Shown: in pieces, positions 13,599-21,948 of the stretch
Layout: each line of letters starts with the position of its first letter
Position numbering within the stretch: position 1 is the first letter of the stretch
Assembly: GCF_039555755.1 (NCBI RefSeq)
Contig: NZ_CP154631.1
Coordinates: forward strand, 4,278,001 to 4,342,000
Origin: Pseudomonas sediminis
GTDB lineage: Bacteria; Pseudomonadota; Gammaproteobacteria; Pseudomonadales; Pseudomonadaceae
Length of the DNA: 64,000 nucleotides
Direction of reading: 5' to 3'
The notes under the pieces: model-generated
Databases searched by the model: none
What the model was told of the DNA's origin: nothing
What the model saw: only the letters and a program-made list of their open reading frames with translations
Position numbers and translations under genes: made by a program

Positions 13599-15206
13599 AT
13601 GGCCATCCTGCATACCCAGATCAACACCCGCTCCCCGGAGTTCGCCACCAACCAAGCGGCCATGTTCGCTCAGGTGGACGAACTGCGCGCCCTGCTCGCC
13701 CGCGTCCACGAAGGCGGCGGCGCCAAGGCGCAGGAGCGCCACACCTCGCGTGGCAAGCTGCTGCCACGCGAACGCATCAACCGCTTGCTCGATGCCGGCT
13801 CGCCCTTTCTCGAGATCGGCCAGCTCGCCGCCCATGAGGTCTACGGTGAAGACGTACCTGCCGCAGGGGTGATCGCCGGCATCGGCCGCGTCGAAGGTGT
13901 CGAGTGCATGATCGTGGCCAACGACGCCACGGTTAAAGGCGGCTCCTACTACCCGCTGACAGTGAAGAAGCACCTGCGCGCCCAGACCATCGCCCGCGAG
14001 AACCGCCTGCCGTGCATCTATCTGGTGGACTCCGGCGGCGCCAACCTGCCGCGTCAGGACGAGGTGTTCCCGGATCGCGAGCACTTCGGTCGCATCTTCT
14101 TCAACCAGGCCAACATGAGCGCGCTGGGCATTGCGCAGATCGCCGTGGTGATGGGCTCCTGCACCGCTGGTGGCGCCTATGTGCCGGCCATGAGTGACGA
14201 GACCATCATGGTGCGCGAACAGGCCACCATCTTCCTCGCCGGCCCGCCGCTGGTGAAGGCCGCCACCGGCGAAGTGGTGACCGCCGAAGAACTGGGCGGC
14301 GCCGATGTGCACTGCAAGACCAGCGGCGTGGCCGACCACTATGCCGAGGATGACGAACACGCCCTGGCGCTGGCCAGGCGCTGCATCGCCAATCTCAACT
14401 GGCGCAAGCTCGGCCAGCTCGACAGCCGTGCGCCCATCGCCCCGCGCTACGCCGCCGACGAGCTGTACGGGGTGATCCCGGCCGATGCCAAGCAGCCCTT
14501 CGATGTGCGCGAGGTGATCGCGCGTATCGTCGACGACTCGCAACTGGATGAATTCAAGGCACTGTTCGGCACCACCCTGGTGTGTGGCTTCGCCCGCATC
14601 AATGGCTACCCGGTGGCGATCCTGGCGAACAACGGCATTCTGTTCGCCGAAGCCGCACAAAAAGGTGCGCACTTCGTCGAACTGGCCTGCCAGCGCGGCA
14701 TCCCGCTGCTGTTTTTGCAGAACATCACCGGCTTCATGGTGGGCAAGAAGTACGAGGAAGGCGGCATCGCCAAGCACGGCGCCAAGCTAGTCACCGCTGT
14801 GGCCTGCGCCCAGGTGCCGAAATTCACCGTGATCATCGGTGGCAGCTTCGGTGCCGGCAACTACGGCATGTGCGGCCGCGCCTACGACCCGCGCTTTTTG
14901 TGGATGTGGCCCAACGCGCGCATCGGCGTGATGGGCGCGCAGCAGGCCGCAGGCGTGCTGGTGCAGGTCAAGCGCGAACAGGCGCAGCGTGCCGGCCAGC
15001 CCTACTCCGACGAGGACGAACGGCGTCTGAAGCAGCCCATCGTCGAGCAGTACGAGCAGCAGGCGCATGCCTTCTATTCTAGCGCCCGGCTGTGGGACGA
15101 CGGCGTGATCGACCCGGCGCAGACCCGCGAGGTACTGGCCCTGGCGCTGTCGGCCAGCCTCAACGCGCCCATCGAGCCAACCCGTTTCGGGGTGTTCCGT
15201 ATGTGA
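13599..15206 (+). CDS. liuB: Methylcrotonyl-CoA carboxylase, carboxyltransferase (beta) subunit
   Basis: A 535-residue carboxyltransferase, the normal length for the beta subunit of 3-methylcrotonyl-CoA carboxylase. It transfers CO2 from biotin on LiuD to 3-methylcrotonyl-CoA. Family patterns include [15 protein letters not shown] near residue 50, the CoA/oxyanion region [29 protein letters not shown], and the second crotonase half with [18 protein letters not shown] and [23 protein letters not shown] ribosome site precedes the ATG at 13599. It works with the biotin carboxylase encoded downstream as a heteromeric cytoplasmic complex. Confidence 0.94.
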   Translation: MAILHTQINTRSPEFATNQAAMFAQVDELRALLARVHEGGGAKAQERHTSRGKLLPRERINRLLDAGSPFLEIGQLAAHEVYGEDVPAAGVIAGIGRVEGVECMIVANDATVKGGSYYPLTVKKHLRAQTIARENRLPCIYLVDSGGANLPRQDEVFPDREHFGRIFFNQANMSALGIAQIAVVMGSCTAGGAYVPAMSDETIMVREQATIFLAGPPLVKAATGEVVTAEELGGADVHCKTSGVADHYAEDDEHALALARRCIANLNWRKLGQLDSRAPIAPRYAADELYGVIPADAKQPFDVREVIARIVDDSQLDEFKALFGTTLVCGFARINGYPVAILANNGILFAEAAQKGAHFVELACQRGIPLLFLQNITGFMVGKKYEEGGIAKHGAKLVTAVACAQVPKFTVIIGGSFGAGNYGMCGRAYDPRFLWMWPNARIGVMGAQQAAGVLVQVKREQAQRAGQPYSDEDERRLKQPIVEQYEQQAHAFYSSARLWDDGVIDPAQTREVLALALSASLNAPIEPTRFGVFRM

Positions 15207-15212
15207 ACTCCT

Positions 15213-15271
15213 GTAGGAGCGGCTTCAGCCGCGAATCCTGGCACGCTGATCGCGGCTGAAGCCGCTCCTAC
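15213..15271. repeat. REP-type palindrome pair
   Basis: GTAGGAGCGGCTTCAGCCGC and GCGGCTGAAGCCGCTCCTAC are exact inverted copies around a roughly 19-base spacer, between liuB and liuC. It is the clearest REP pair in the window. Confidence 0.92.
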
Positions 15272-15293
15272 CCAGCCCTTCGAGCCTGACACC

Positions 15294-16088
15294 ATGACCA
15301 ACTTCACCACCGTACAGCTTGAGAAAGACCCACGCGGCTTCGCCACCTTGTGGCTGAACCGCGCGGAGAAGAACAACGCCTTCAACGCCGAGATGATCCG
15401 CGAGCTAATCCTCGCCCTAGACGCCGTCGGTGAAGACAAGAGCCTGCGGTTCCTTCTACTGCGTGGCCGCGGCAAGCACTTCTCCGCCGGCGCCGACCTG
15501 GCCTGGATGCAGCACGCCGCCACCCTGGATTACAACGCCAACCTGAGTGATGCCCGCGAGCTGGCCGAGCTGATGTACAACCTGCACGGACTGAAGATCC
15601 CCACCCTGGCCGTCGTCCAGGGCGCGGCCTTCGGCGGTGCGGTGGGCCTGGCCAGCTGCTGCGACATGGCCATTGGCAGCGAAGACGCGCTGTTCTCGCT
15701 GTCCGAGGTGCGTATCGGCCTGGCTCCGGCAGTAATCAGCCCCTTCGTCGTGCAGGCCATCGGCGAGCGCGCCGCCAAGCGCTACGCGCTCACCGCCGAG
15801 CGCTTCGATGGCAAACGTGCCCGCGAACTGGGCCTGCTTGCCGAATGCTTCCCAGCCGCTGAGCTGGATGCTCAAGTCGAAGCCTGGGTGGCCAACCTGT
15901 TGCACAACAGCCCGCAAGCCATGCGCGCCAGCAAGGATCTGCTGCGCGAAGTCGGCAGCGGCGAATTGACCCCGGCCCTGCGTCGTTACACGGAAAATGC
16001 CATCGCCCGTCTGCGCGTCAGCCCAGAGGGCCAGGAAGGCCTGCGCGCGTTCCTGGAAAAACGCCAACCCACCTGGCAGGAGCAATGA
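15294..16088 (+). CDS. liuC: 3-Methylglutaconyl-CoA hydratase (crotonase family)
   Basis: A 264-residue enoyl-CoA hydratase-fold enzyme. It hydrates 3-methylglutaconyl-CoA to HMG-CoA, between the carboxylase and lyase steps. The oxyanion-hole motifs are visible as GKHFSAGADLAWM and GAAFGGAVGLASCCDM. Its stop overlaps the liuD start (ATGA), so the two are translationally coupled. The function is assigned mainly from its fixed place in liuABCDE and its length. Confidence 0.9.
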   Translation: MTNFTTVQLEKDPRGFATLWLNRAEKNNAFNAEMIRELILALDAVGEDKSLRFLLLRGRGKHFSAGADLAWMQHAATLDYNANLSDARELAELMYNLHGLKIPTLAVVQGAAFGGAVGLASCCDMAIGSEDALFSLSEVRIGLAPAVISPFVVQAIGERAAKRYALTAERFDGKRARELGLLAECFPAAELDAQVEAWVANLLHNSPQAMRASKDLLREVGSGELTPALRRYTENAIARLRVSPEGQEGLRAFLEKRQPTWQEQ

Positions 16089-18019
16089 CCATGATTGATA
16101 CCTTGCTGGTCGCCAACCGTGGCGAGATCGCCTGCCGCGTGATGCGCACGGCCAAGGCCATGGGCATTCGTACCGTTGCCGTGCACAGCGCCATCGATGC
16201 CAATGCACGGCATGTGCGCGAGGCCGACATGGCGGTGAATCTCGGCGGCGCCAAACCCGGTGAAAGCTACCTGCTGATCGACAAGATCATCGCGGCCGCC
16301 AAGGCCAGCGGCGCGCAAGCTATTCACCCGGGCTACGGCTTTCTCTCGGAGAACGCCGGCTTCGCCCGCGCCATCGAGCAGGCCGGGCTGATCTTTCTCG
16401 GCCCGCCCGCCCCGGCCATCGACGCCATGGGCAGCAAGTCGGCGGCCAAGTCGCTGATGGAGGCTGCCGGCGTGCCGCTGGTGCCGGGCTATCACGGTGA
16501 CAAGCAGGATCTCGACACCTTTCGCGAGGCCGCCGCGCGCATCGGCTACCCGGTGCTGCTCAAGGCTGCCGCTGGCGGCGGTGGCAAGGGCATGAAGGTG
16601 GCCGAATCGGAGGCGCAGCTCGCCGAGACGCTAGAATCCGCCCAGCGCGAAGCGCAGTCGGCCTTCGGCGACTCGCGCATGCTGGTGGAAAAGTACGTGC
16701 TCAAGCCGCGTCACGTGGAGATCCAGGTATTCGCTGACCAGCACGGCAACTGCCTGTACCTCAACGAGCGCGACTGCTCCATCCAGCGCCGCCACCAGAA
16801 AGTGGTGGAAGAAGCGCCAGCGCCGGGCCTCAGCCCCGAGCTGCGCCGTGCCATGGGCGAAGCGGCGGTCAAGGCGGCGCAGGCCATTGGCTATGTCGGT
16901 GCCGGCACCGTGGAATTTCTACTGGATGAGCGTGGCGACTTTTTCTTCATGGAGATGAATACACGCCTGCAGGTCGAGCACCCGGTCACCGAAGCCATCA
17001 CCGGGCTCGATCTGGTGGCCTGGCAGATTCGCGTCGCCCGTGGCGAGCCGCTGCCGCTGACCCAACAGCAGGTGCCGCTGAACGGCCACGCCATCGAGGT
17101 GCGGCTGTACGCCGAAGATCCGGATCACGATTTCCTCCCGGCCACCGGCACCCTGGCGCTGTACCGCGAAGCAGCCAGCGGTGAAGGCCGGCGTATCGAC
17201 AGCGGCGTGGCCGAGGGCGACAGCGTTTCGCCCTTCTACGACCCCATGCTGGGCAAGCTGATCGCCTGGGGCGAGAACCGCGAACAGGCGCGCCTGCGCC
17301 TGCTGGCTATGTTCGACGACACCCTGGTCGGCGGGGTGAAGACCAACCTGGCGTTTCTGCGCCGTATCCTCGCCCACCCGGCGTTCGCCGCGTGCGAACT
17401 GGACACGGGCTTTATCCCACGTCATCAGCAGCAGTTGCTGCCTGCACCCGGCGAGTTGCCAGATACCTTCTGGCAACTGGCGGCCGATGCCTGGGCGCAA
17501 AGCGAGACACCTCTGCAGCGCGACGACGATCCACATTCGCCTTGGTCAGCCCGTAGTGGTTGGCGCTCCGGCGGTGCCGCAGAAATCGACCTGCACCTGA
17601 GCAGTCAGGGCGATAGTCGCAAGGTGCGCGCGAGCAATCGGGCGTGCTTGCAAGGCGAAGAGCTGCTGGCCGACATCGACGGCACGCGCCAGCGTCTGCG
17701 CGCCATTCGTAAAGGCGAAACCCTCTACCTGCAATGGCAAGGCGAGCTGCACCCGATCACCTGCTTCGACCCGGTTGCCGCTGCCGAAGCCAGCCATGCC
17801 CAGCAAGGCGGCCTCAGTGCACCGATGAACGGTAGCATCGTCCGCGTACTGGTCGAGCCCGGTCAGACGGTCGAGGCTGGCACTGCCCTGGTGGTGCTGG
17901 AAGCGATGAAGATGGAGCACAGCATCCGCGCGCCCGAGGCCGGCACGGTCAAGGCGTTGTATTGCCGCGAAGGAGAAATGGTCAGCGAAGGTGCGGTGCT
18001 GGTGGAGCTGGAGCCGTAG
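16085..18019 (+). CDS. liuD: Methylcrotonyl-CoA carboxylase, biotin carboxylase/BCCP (alpha) subunit
   Basis: A 644-residue biotin-dependent subunit. The N-terminal biotin carboxylase half (1-450) has YGFLSENAGFA, the ATP-grasp glycine loop KAAAGGGGKGMKV, and the catalytic region FMEMNTRLQVEHPVTE. The C-terminal carrier domain has EAMKMEHS with the biotinylated lysine at about K609. It carboxylates biotin with bicarbonate and ATP for transfer by LiuB. The start at 16085 overlaps the liuC stop and has an AGGAG ribosome site; a second ATG at 16091 would also suit it. Confidence 0.94.
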   Translation: MTMIDTLLVANRGEIACRVMRTAKAMGIRTVAVHSAIDANARHVREADMAVNLGGAKPGESYLLIDKIIAAAKASGAQAIHPGYGFLSENAGFARAIEQAGLIFLGPPAPAIDAMGSKSAAKSLMEAAGVPLVPGYHGDKQDLDTFREAAARIGYPVLLKAAAGGGGKGMKVAESEAQLAETLESAQREAQSAFGDSRMLVEKYVLKPRHVEIQVFADQHGNCLYLNERDCSIQRRHQKVVEEAPAPGLSPELRRAMGEAAVKAAQAIGYVGAGTVEFLLDERGDFFFMEMNTRLQVEHPVTEAITGLDLVAWQIRVARGEPLPLTQQQVPLNGHAIEVRLYAEDPDHDFLPATGTLALYREAASGEGRRIDSGVAEGDSVSPFYDPMLGKLIAWGENREQARLRLLAMFDDTLVGGVKTNLAFLRRILAHPAFAACELDTGFIPRHQQQLLPAPGELPDTFWQLAADAWAQSETPLQRDDDPHSPWSARSGWRSGGAAEIDLHLSSQGDSRKVRASNRACLQGEELLADIDGTRQRLRAIRKGETLYLQWQGELHPITCFDPVAAAEASHAQQGGLSAPMNGSIVRVLVEPGQTVEAGTALVVLEAMKMEHSIRAPEAGTVKALYCREGEMVSEGAVLVELEP

Positions 18020-18020
18020 G

Positions 18021-18087
18021 GGCGATCCGCTTCAGCCCGCCGTTTTAGCTCAGTCCTACCGCAAGCGGTGCGCACAGCGCACCCTAC
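18021..18087. repeat. Composite repeat between liuD and liuE
   Basis: It starts with GGCGATCCGCTTCAGCCC, an 18-base string found again at 31417-31434, and ends with the right arm of the GTAGGGTGCGC family (GCGGTGCGCACAGCGCACCC). The two halves come from different repeat families, so this looks like a rearranged copy. Confidence 0.65.
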
Positions 18088-18117
18088 GGCCAATCGCGAC
18101 AAACATGAGGAAACCCG

Positions 18118-19017
18118 ATGAACCTGCCCAAATCCGTACGCCTGGTGGAAGTCGGCCCACGCGACGGCCTGCAGAATGAGAAGCAACCGATCAGCGTCGC
18201 CGACAAGGCACGTCTGGTCGACGGCCTCACTGCCGCCGGCCTGAGCTATATCGAGGTGGGCAGCTTCGTCTCGCCCAAATGGGTTCCGCAAATGGCTGGC
18301 TCCGCCGAAGTGTTCGCCGGCATCCAGCGTAAACCGGGCGTTACCTACGCCGCCCTGACGCCCAATCTGAAAGGCTTCGAGGCTGCCCTCGAAGCCAAGG
18401 TCGAGGAAGTGGCCGTGTTCGCCGCCGCGAGCGAGGCCTTCTCACAGAAGAACATCAACTGCTCCATCGCCGAAAGCCTGCAGCGCTTCGTACCGCTGAT
18501 GGAAGCTGCCAAGGCTGCCAATGTGCGCGTGCGCGGCTACGTGTCCTGCGTGCTGGGCTGCCCCTACGATGGCGATATCGCGCCGGAGCAGGTCGCCAGT
18601 GTCGCCCGCGAACTGTACGCAATGGGCTGCTATGAAGTGTCGCTCGGCGACACCATCGGCACCGGCACCGCCGGCAAGACGCGCGCGATGCTCGAGGTGG
18701 TCGGCCGCGACATCCCGCGCGGAAAACTCGCCGGGCATTTCCACGACACCTATGGCCAGGCCCTGGCCAATATCTACGCCAGCCTGCTCGAAGGCGTCAG
18801 CGTGTTCGACAGCTCGGTTGCCGGCCTGGGCGGCTGCCCCTATGCCAAGGGCGCCACCGGTAACGTCGCCAGCGAAGACGTGCTCTACCTGCTGCAGGGC
18901 CTGGGCATCGAAACCGGTATGGACATGGACAAGCTGATCGCTGCCGGCCAACGCATCTGCGAGGTGCTGGGCAAGGCCAACGGTTCGCGGGTAGCGCGGG
19001 CACGCCTGAGCCGATAA
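18118..19017 (+). CDS. liuE: Hydroxymethylglutaryl-CoA lyase
   Basis: A 299-residue TIM-barrel lyase that splits HMG-CoA to acetoacetate and acetyl-CoA, the last step of leucine breakdown. Motifs include [12 protein letters not shown] at the N-terminus (metal and substrate Arg/Asp), [13 protein letters not shown] (metal His), and the HMG-CoA lyase signature [19 protein letters not shown] with the catalytic cysteine. It ends the liu operon; the next gene is 304 bases away. Confidence 0.94.
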   Translation: MNLPKSVRLVEVGPRDGLQNEKQPISVADKARLVDGLTAAGLSYIEVGSFVSPKWVPQMAGSAEVFAGIQRKPGVTYAALTPNLKGFEAALEAKVEEVAVFAAASEAFSQKNINCSIAESLQRFVPLMEAAKAANVRVRGYVSCVLGCPYDGDIAPEQVASVARELYAMGCYEVSLGDTIGTGTAGKTRAMLEVVGRDIPRGKLAGHFHDTYGQALANIYASLLEGVSVFDSSVAGLGGCPYAKGATGNVASEDVLYLLQGLGIETGMDMDKLIAAGQRICEVLGKANGSRVARARLSR

Positions 19018-19321
19018 GCGCCGTAAAGTGGATGATGTTTTTTTCGTCCACCGTTGCGAGGGGACTGGCCGGGTGACATGCGTCAACACCACGCGCCCAA
19101 AAAGGTCGGCGAAGATCGCCCACGACCAAACGGTGAAGAACACCGATATCCTTGCAAATCCGAAAAAACGCTAGAGTTGTATCGCAGCCAGGCAGAGCTG
19201 AGATACGAGCTGTAGCCATAAGCCACCAGTCAGAAAAAATCACTATACTGACGCCATTTTTTCGTCTTCACAGCAGCTGAGTCCTGGCCAAGGCCGACTC
19301 GGCAAATGGCAAGGTGGCGGC
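19018..19321. other. Intergenic region after liuE
   Basis: No gene recognised. There is a TATACT (-10-like) at 19244-19249, 72 bases before the hydrolase start, without a convincing -35, and flanking A and T runs (GAAAAAAT ... ATTTTTTC, about 19231-19264) that could pair. No strong liuE terminator was seen. Confidence 0.4.
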
Positions 19322-20149
19322 ATGAACATCATCCAGCGCAACAACGTTCGACGCTTGAAAGCGGAAACAGCCGATGCCCCGACGCTCATCTACGGCCACG
19401 GCTTCGGTTGCAATCAGGAGATGTGGAGCAAGGTCACACCAGCCTTCCGCCAGCACTGGCACCAGGTACTGTTTGACTATGTCGGCAGCGGTCGCTCCGA
19501 TGCCAACGCCTTTCACCCTGCCCGCTATGCCCAGCTTGAGGGTTACGTGGACGACCTTCTGGAAGTGTGCGACGCGCTGGAACTCTCGGGTGATCTGACC
19601 TTTGTTGGCCACTCGATCAGTTGCAGCATCGGTATTCTCGCCGCCATCAGGCGCCCCGCGCTGTTCTCCCGGCTGATTCTTCTCGGCCCTTCCCCCTGTT
19701 TTCTCAACGATCCACCCGACTATCGGGGCGGGTTCGAACGCAGTGACCTGGAGGGGCTGCTGGATCTGATGGCTCATAACTATCTGGGCTGGGCTCAGCA
19801 ATTCGCACCACTGGTATCAGCCGACGAGACTCCCGCAGTCACCCGGCTGCTCTCCGACAGCTTCTGCTCGACCGACCCAGTAATGGCCCATGCTTTCGCT
19901 CACGCCACCTTCTTCTCAGATATTCGTCCGGCGCTACAGTCGTGCCCGTCGCCCTGCCTGATCCTGCATCACCAGCATGACGCACTGGTTCCCACATCAG
20001 TGGCCGACTATCTGCAAAACGCACTTGCAGACAGCACTCTGGAAACGCTGGACATCAGTGGCCATTGCGCGCACATGAGCCACCCCGAACTGGTCAGTGG
20101 CGCCATGTATCGCTATTTGCAGGGAGCCAACAGCCGTGTTCTATCTTGA
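19322..20149 (+). CDS. RsbQ-like alpha/beta hydrolase
   Basis: A 275-residue alpha/beta hydrolase. The nucleophile elbow is GHSIS with S98, and the triad is completed by D220 (HHQHDALVP) and H248 (DISGHCAHMSHP). These positions match Bacillus RsbQ (S96, D219, H247, from memory). No signal peptide, so it is cytoplasmic. It overlaps the following PAS-GGDEF gene by 14 bases. In Bacillus, RsbQ acts with the PAS domain of the phosphatase RsbP, probably by making a small ligand. Here the PAS partner would be a diguanylate cyclase. The substrate is unknown. Confidence 0.82.
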   Translation: MNIIQRNNVRRLKAETADAPTLIYGHGFGCNQEMWSKVTPAFRQHWHQVLFDYVGSGRSDANAFHPARYAQLEGYVDDLLEVCDALELSGDLTFVGHSISCSIGILAAIRRPALFSRLILLGPSPCFLNDPPDYRGGFERSDLEGLLDLMAHNYLGWAQQFAPLVSADETPAVTRLLSDSFCSTDPVMAHAFAHATFFSDIRPALQSCPSPCLILHHQHDALVPTSVADYLQNALADSTLETLDISGHCAHMSHPELVSGAMYRYLQGANSRVLS

Positions 20150-21089
20150 CCGTCTGCCCTGCCCGGTTCTGGTGACCGACTGCAATGGCCGCATCAAGTA
20201 TGCCAACAATGATTTCAAGCGCCTGGCAGACGCTACCCTGAGCGGCGATATGGATCAGTTCTTTCCGCCAGCCAGCCGTATATTCCTGCAAACCCATGCC
20301 TGGCCTTTGCTGCTGCGCAATGGCGAGTTCAATGAACTCTATCTGCAACTGCAGTCGGGCAGCGGGCAACTAATGCCCGTGATGACCAATGCCCGCATCA
20401 GTGAAGCCGAGGGCTCTGCCGAAGTCATCTGGTTGTTCTTCGTCGCCAAGGATCGCCAGCGTTTCGAGACGGAGCTGCTCAAGGCCCGCCAGCAAGCACA
20501 GGAAAGTGCTGCCCAACTGGCCAAGGCCAATCTGGCGCTGCAAAGCGCCTACGCGCAACTGGCCAACTACACGGTGGAAGTGGAAAGCGAGGCCGAACAG
20601 TTGGCACAACTGAGCCACAGCGACCCACTGACTGCATTGAGCAACCGCAGGGCACTGTCCCTGCATGTCGAACATTGGCTCGCCAGCGCCACGGCGCAGG
20701 CCAATGGCAGCCTGCTGTTGATCGATATCGATCATTTCAAGCAGATCAATGATCGTTTTGGCCACGCCGAGGGCGACAGGGTGCTGATAGATCTCGCTCA
20801 GCGCCTGCTGCACAGCGTACGCAGTGGCGACAGCGTCGTGCGCTATGGCGGTGAGGAGTTTGCGATCTGGTTACCCGACGCTGAGCTGGATGAAGCCAGC
20901 GATATTGCCCAGCGCGTGCATGAGCAGCTCAGAACCCTGCAGGTTGCCAATGAAACGGTCACGGTGAGCATTGGCATTGCCTGCCTGCAACCTTGTGAAC
21001 GCTACCTGACACAGTTGCTGGCAGCCGCCGACAGGGCACTGTACGAGGCCAAAGCCCAGGGCAGGAATCGCAGCGTCCGCCATGAGTAA
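20136..21089 (+). CDS. PAS-GGDEF diguanylate cyclase paired with the RsbQ-like hydrolase
   Basis: 317 residues with a GTG start at 20136 (GGAG 9 bases upstream), overlapping the hydrolase by 14 bases. Domains: PAS at about 5-105, a coiled coil rich in Gln/Ala at 108-160, and GGDEF at 160-317. The active-site loop reads GGEEF (238-242) and the inhibitory I-site RSGD (229-232) sits five residues before it, so it should synthesise cyclic di-GMP with product feedback. No membrane segment, so the signal must be cytoplasmic, consistent with a ligand supplied by the hydrolase. An earlier in-frame ATG at 20097 would deepen the overlap and lacks a good ribosome site. Confidence 0.85.
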   Translation: MFYLDRLPCPVLVTDCNGRIKYANNDFKRLADATLSGDMDQFFPPASRIFLQTHAWPLLLRNGEFNELYLQLQSGSGQLMPVMTNARISEAEGSAEVIWLFFVAKDRQRFETELLKARQQAQESAAQLAKANLALQSAYAQLANYTVEVESEAEQLAQLSHSDPLTALSNRRALSLHVEHWLASATAQANGSLLLIDIDHFKQINDRFGHAEGDRVLIDLAQRLLHSVRSGDSVVRYGGEEFAIWLPDAELDEASDIAQRVHEQLRTLQVANETVTVSIGIACLQPCERYLTQLLAAADRALYEAKAQGRNRSVRHE

Positions 21090-21166
21090 GCCGCGTGCGC
21101 CGGGTCAAGGTGCACAACGCCAATGCCCTCTACACTTCAGGTCACACTGACAGCGGAACGTTAGCC

Positions 21167-21907
21167 GTGCACAACCTCTACCGCATACTCGCCGCTGCGC
21201 TCTTCGCCACCGCAGCATCGGCTGACGAGCGGGTGAAACTGTACATGCCGGACGCACCACCCCTGACGCTGCACCAATACGAGGGCGGTCATGGCATGGT
21301 CGGCGATGTCACCCTGGCGGCTCTGGCCAGGCTCGGCAAGCTGACTGAAATCGTTGCCGAACCCTGGCCACGCGCCCAGGCCAGCGTGGCCAGAGGCCGC
21401 AACATGCTGATCATTCCCCTGTCGCGCACGCCCGAACGGGAGGAGCTGTACACCTGGATCACGCCGGTCATGGAACTGGAGCGTGCCTTCTTCAGCCTCG
21501 ACGAGCCCGTGACGAGCTTCGCCGAGGCCCGTCAGCGTTACCGTCGCATCGGCGTTGGCCTGGGCACTGCGCAGATCGCCATCCTCCAGCATGAAGGCTT
21601 TCGCGACGAGCAGATCGTGCAACTCACGCTGGGCGAGAACCCCGTCCACCTGCTGAATCTGGGGCGTATCGACGCCTGGTTCACCGGTGTACCGGAGGCG
21701 CTGTATATCTGGGAAGGTTCGAATTATCGCCAGCAGAATCTGCGCCGAAGCCCGACGCTGGCCAGTACCAGCCTCTATCTGAGCTGCTCGAAGGAATGCG
21801 ATGCGCGACTGGTCGAAGACTTGCGCAGTGCCATCGCCGAACTCGAACAGGAAGGTATCAGCCAGCGCCTGCGTCAGGCCTATCTGCCGCTGCAGCCTGA
21901 TCCTTGA
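21167..21907 (+). CDS. Periplasmic solute-binding protein, SBP_bac_3-like
   Basis: About 246 residues from a GTG at 21167, chosen because the protein then starts with a normal signal peptide (NLYRILAAALFATAASA, cleavage before DERVK). An ATG at 21095 would add 24 polar residues in front. The body resembles the amino-acid-type family 3 binding proteins that often stand alone in Pseudomonas, including a GVGLGTAQ turn and a C-terminal helix pair. No transporter genes adjoin it. It follows the diguanylate cyclase in the same direction at 77 bases and could share its promoter. Ligand unknown; a sensory rather than transport role is possible. Confidence 0.6.
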   Translation: MHNLYRILAAALFATAASADERVKLYMPDAPPLTLHQYEGGHGMVGDVTLAALARLGKLTEIVAEPWPRAQASVARGRNMLIIPLSRTPEREELYTWITPVMELERAFFSLDEPVTSFAEARQRYRRIGVGLGTAQIAILQHEGFRDEQIVQLTLGENPVHLLNLGRIDAWFTGVPEALYIWEGSNYRQQNLRRSPTLASTSLYLSCSKECDARLVEDLRSAIAELEQEGISQRLRQAYLPLQPDP

Positions 21908-21948
21908 CGATCTGGCTACCTGCCAGGCCTTGTTCTTTCCGCGATCCG

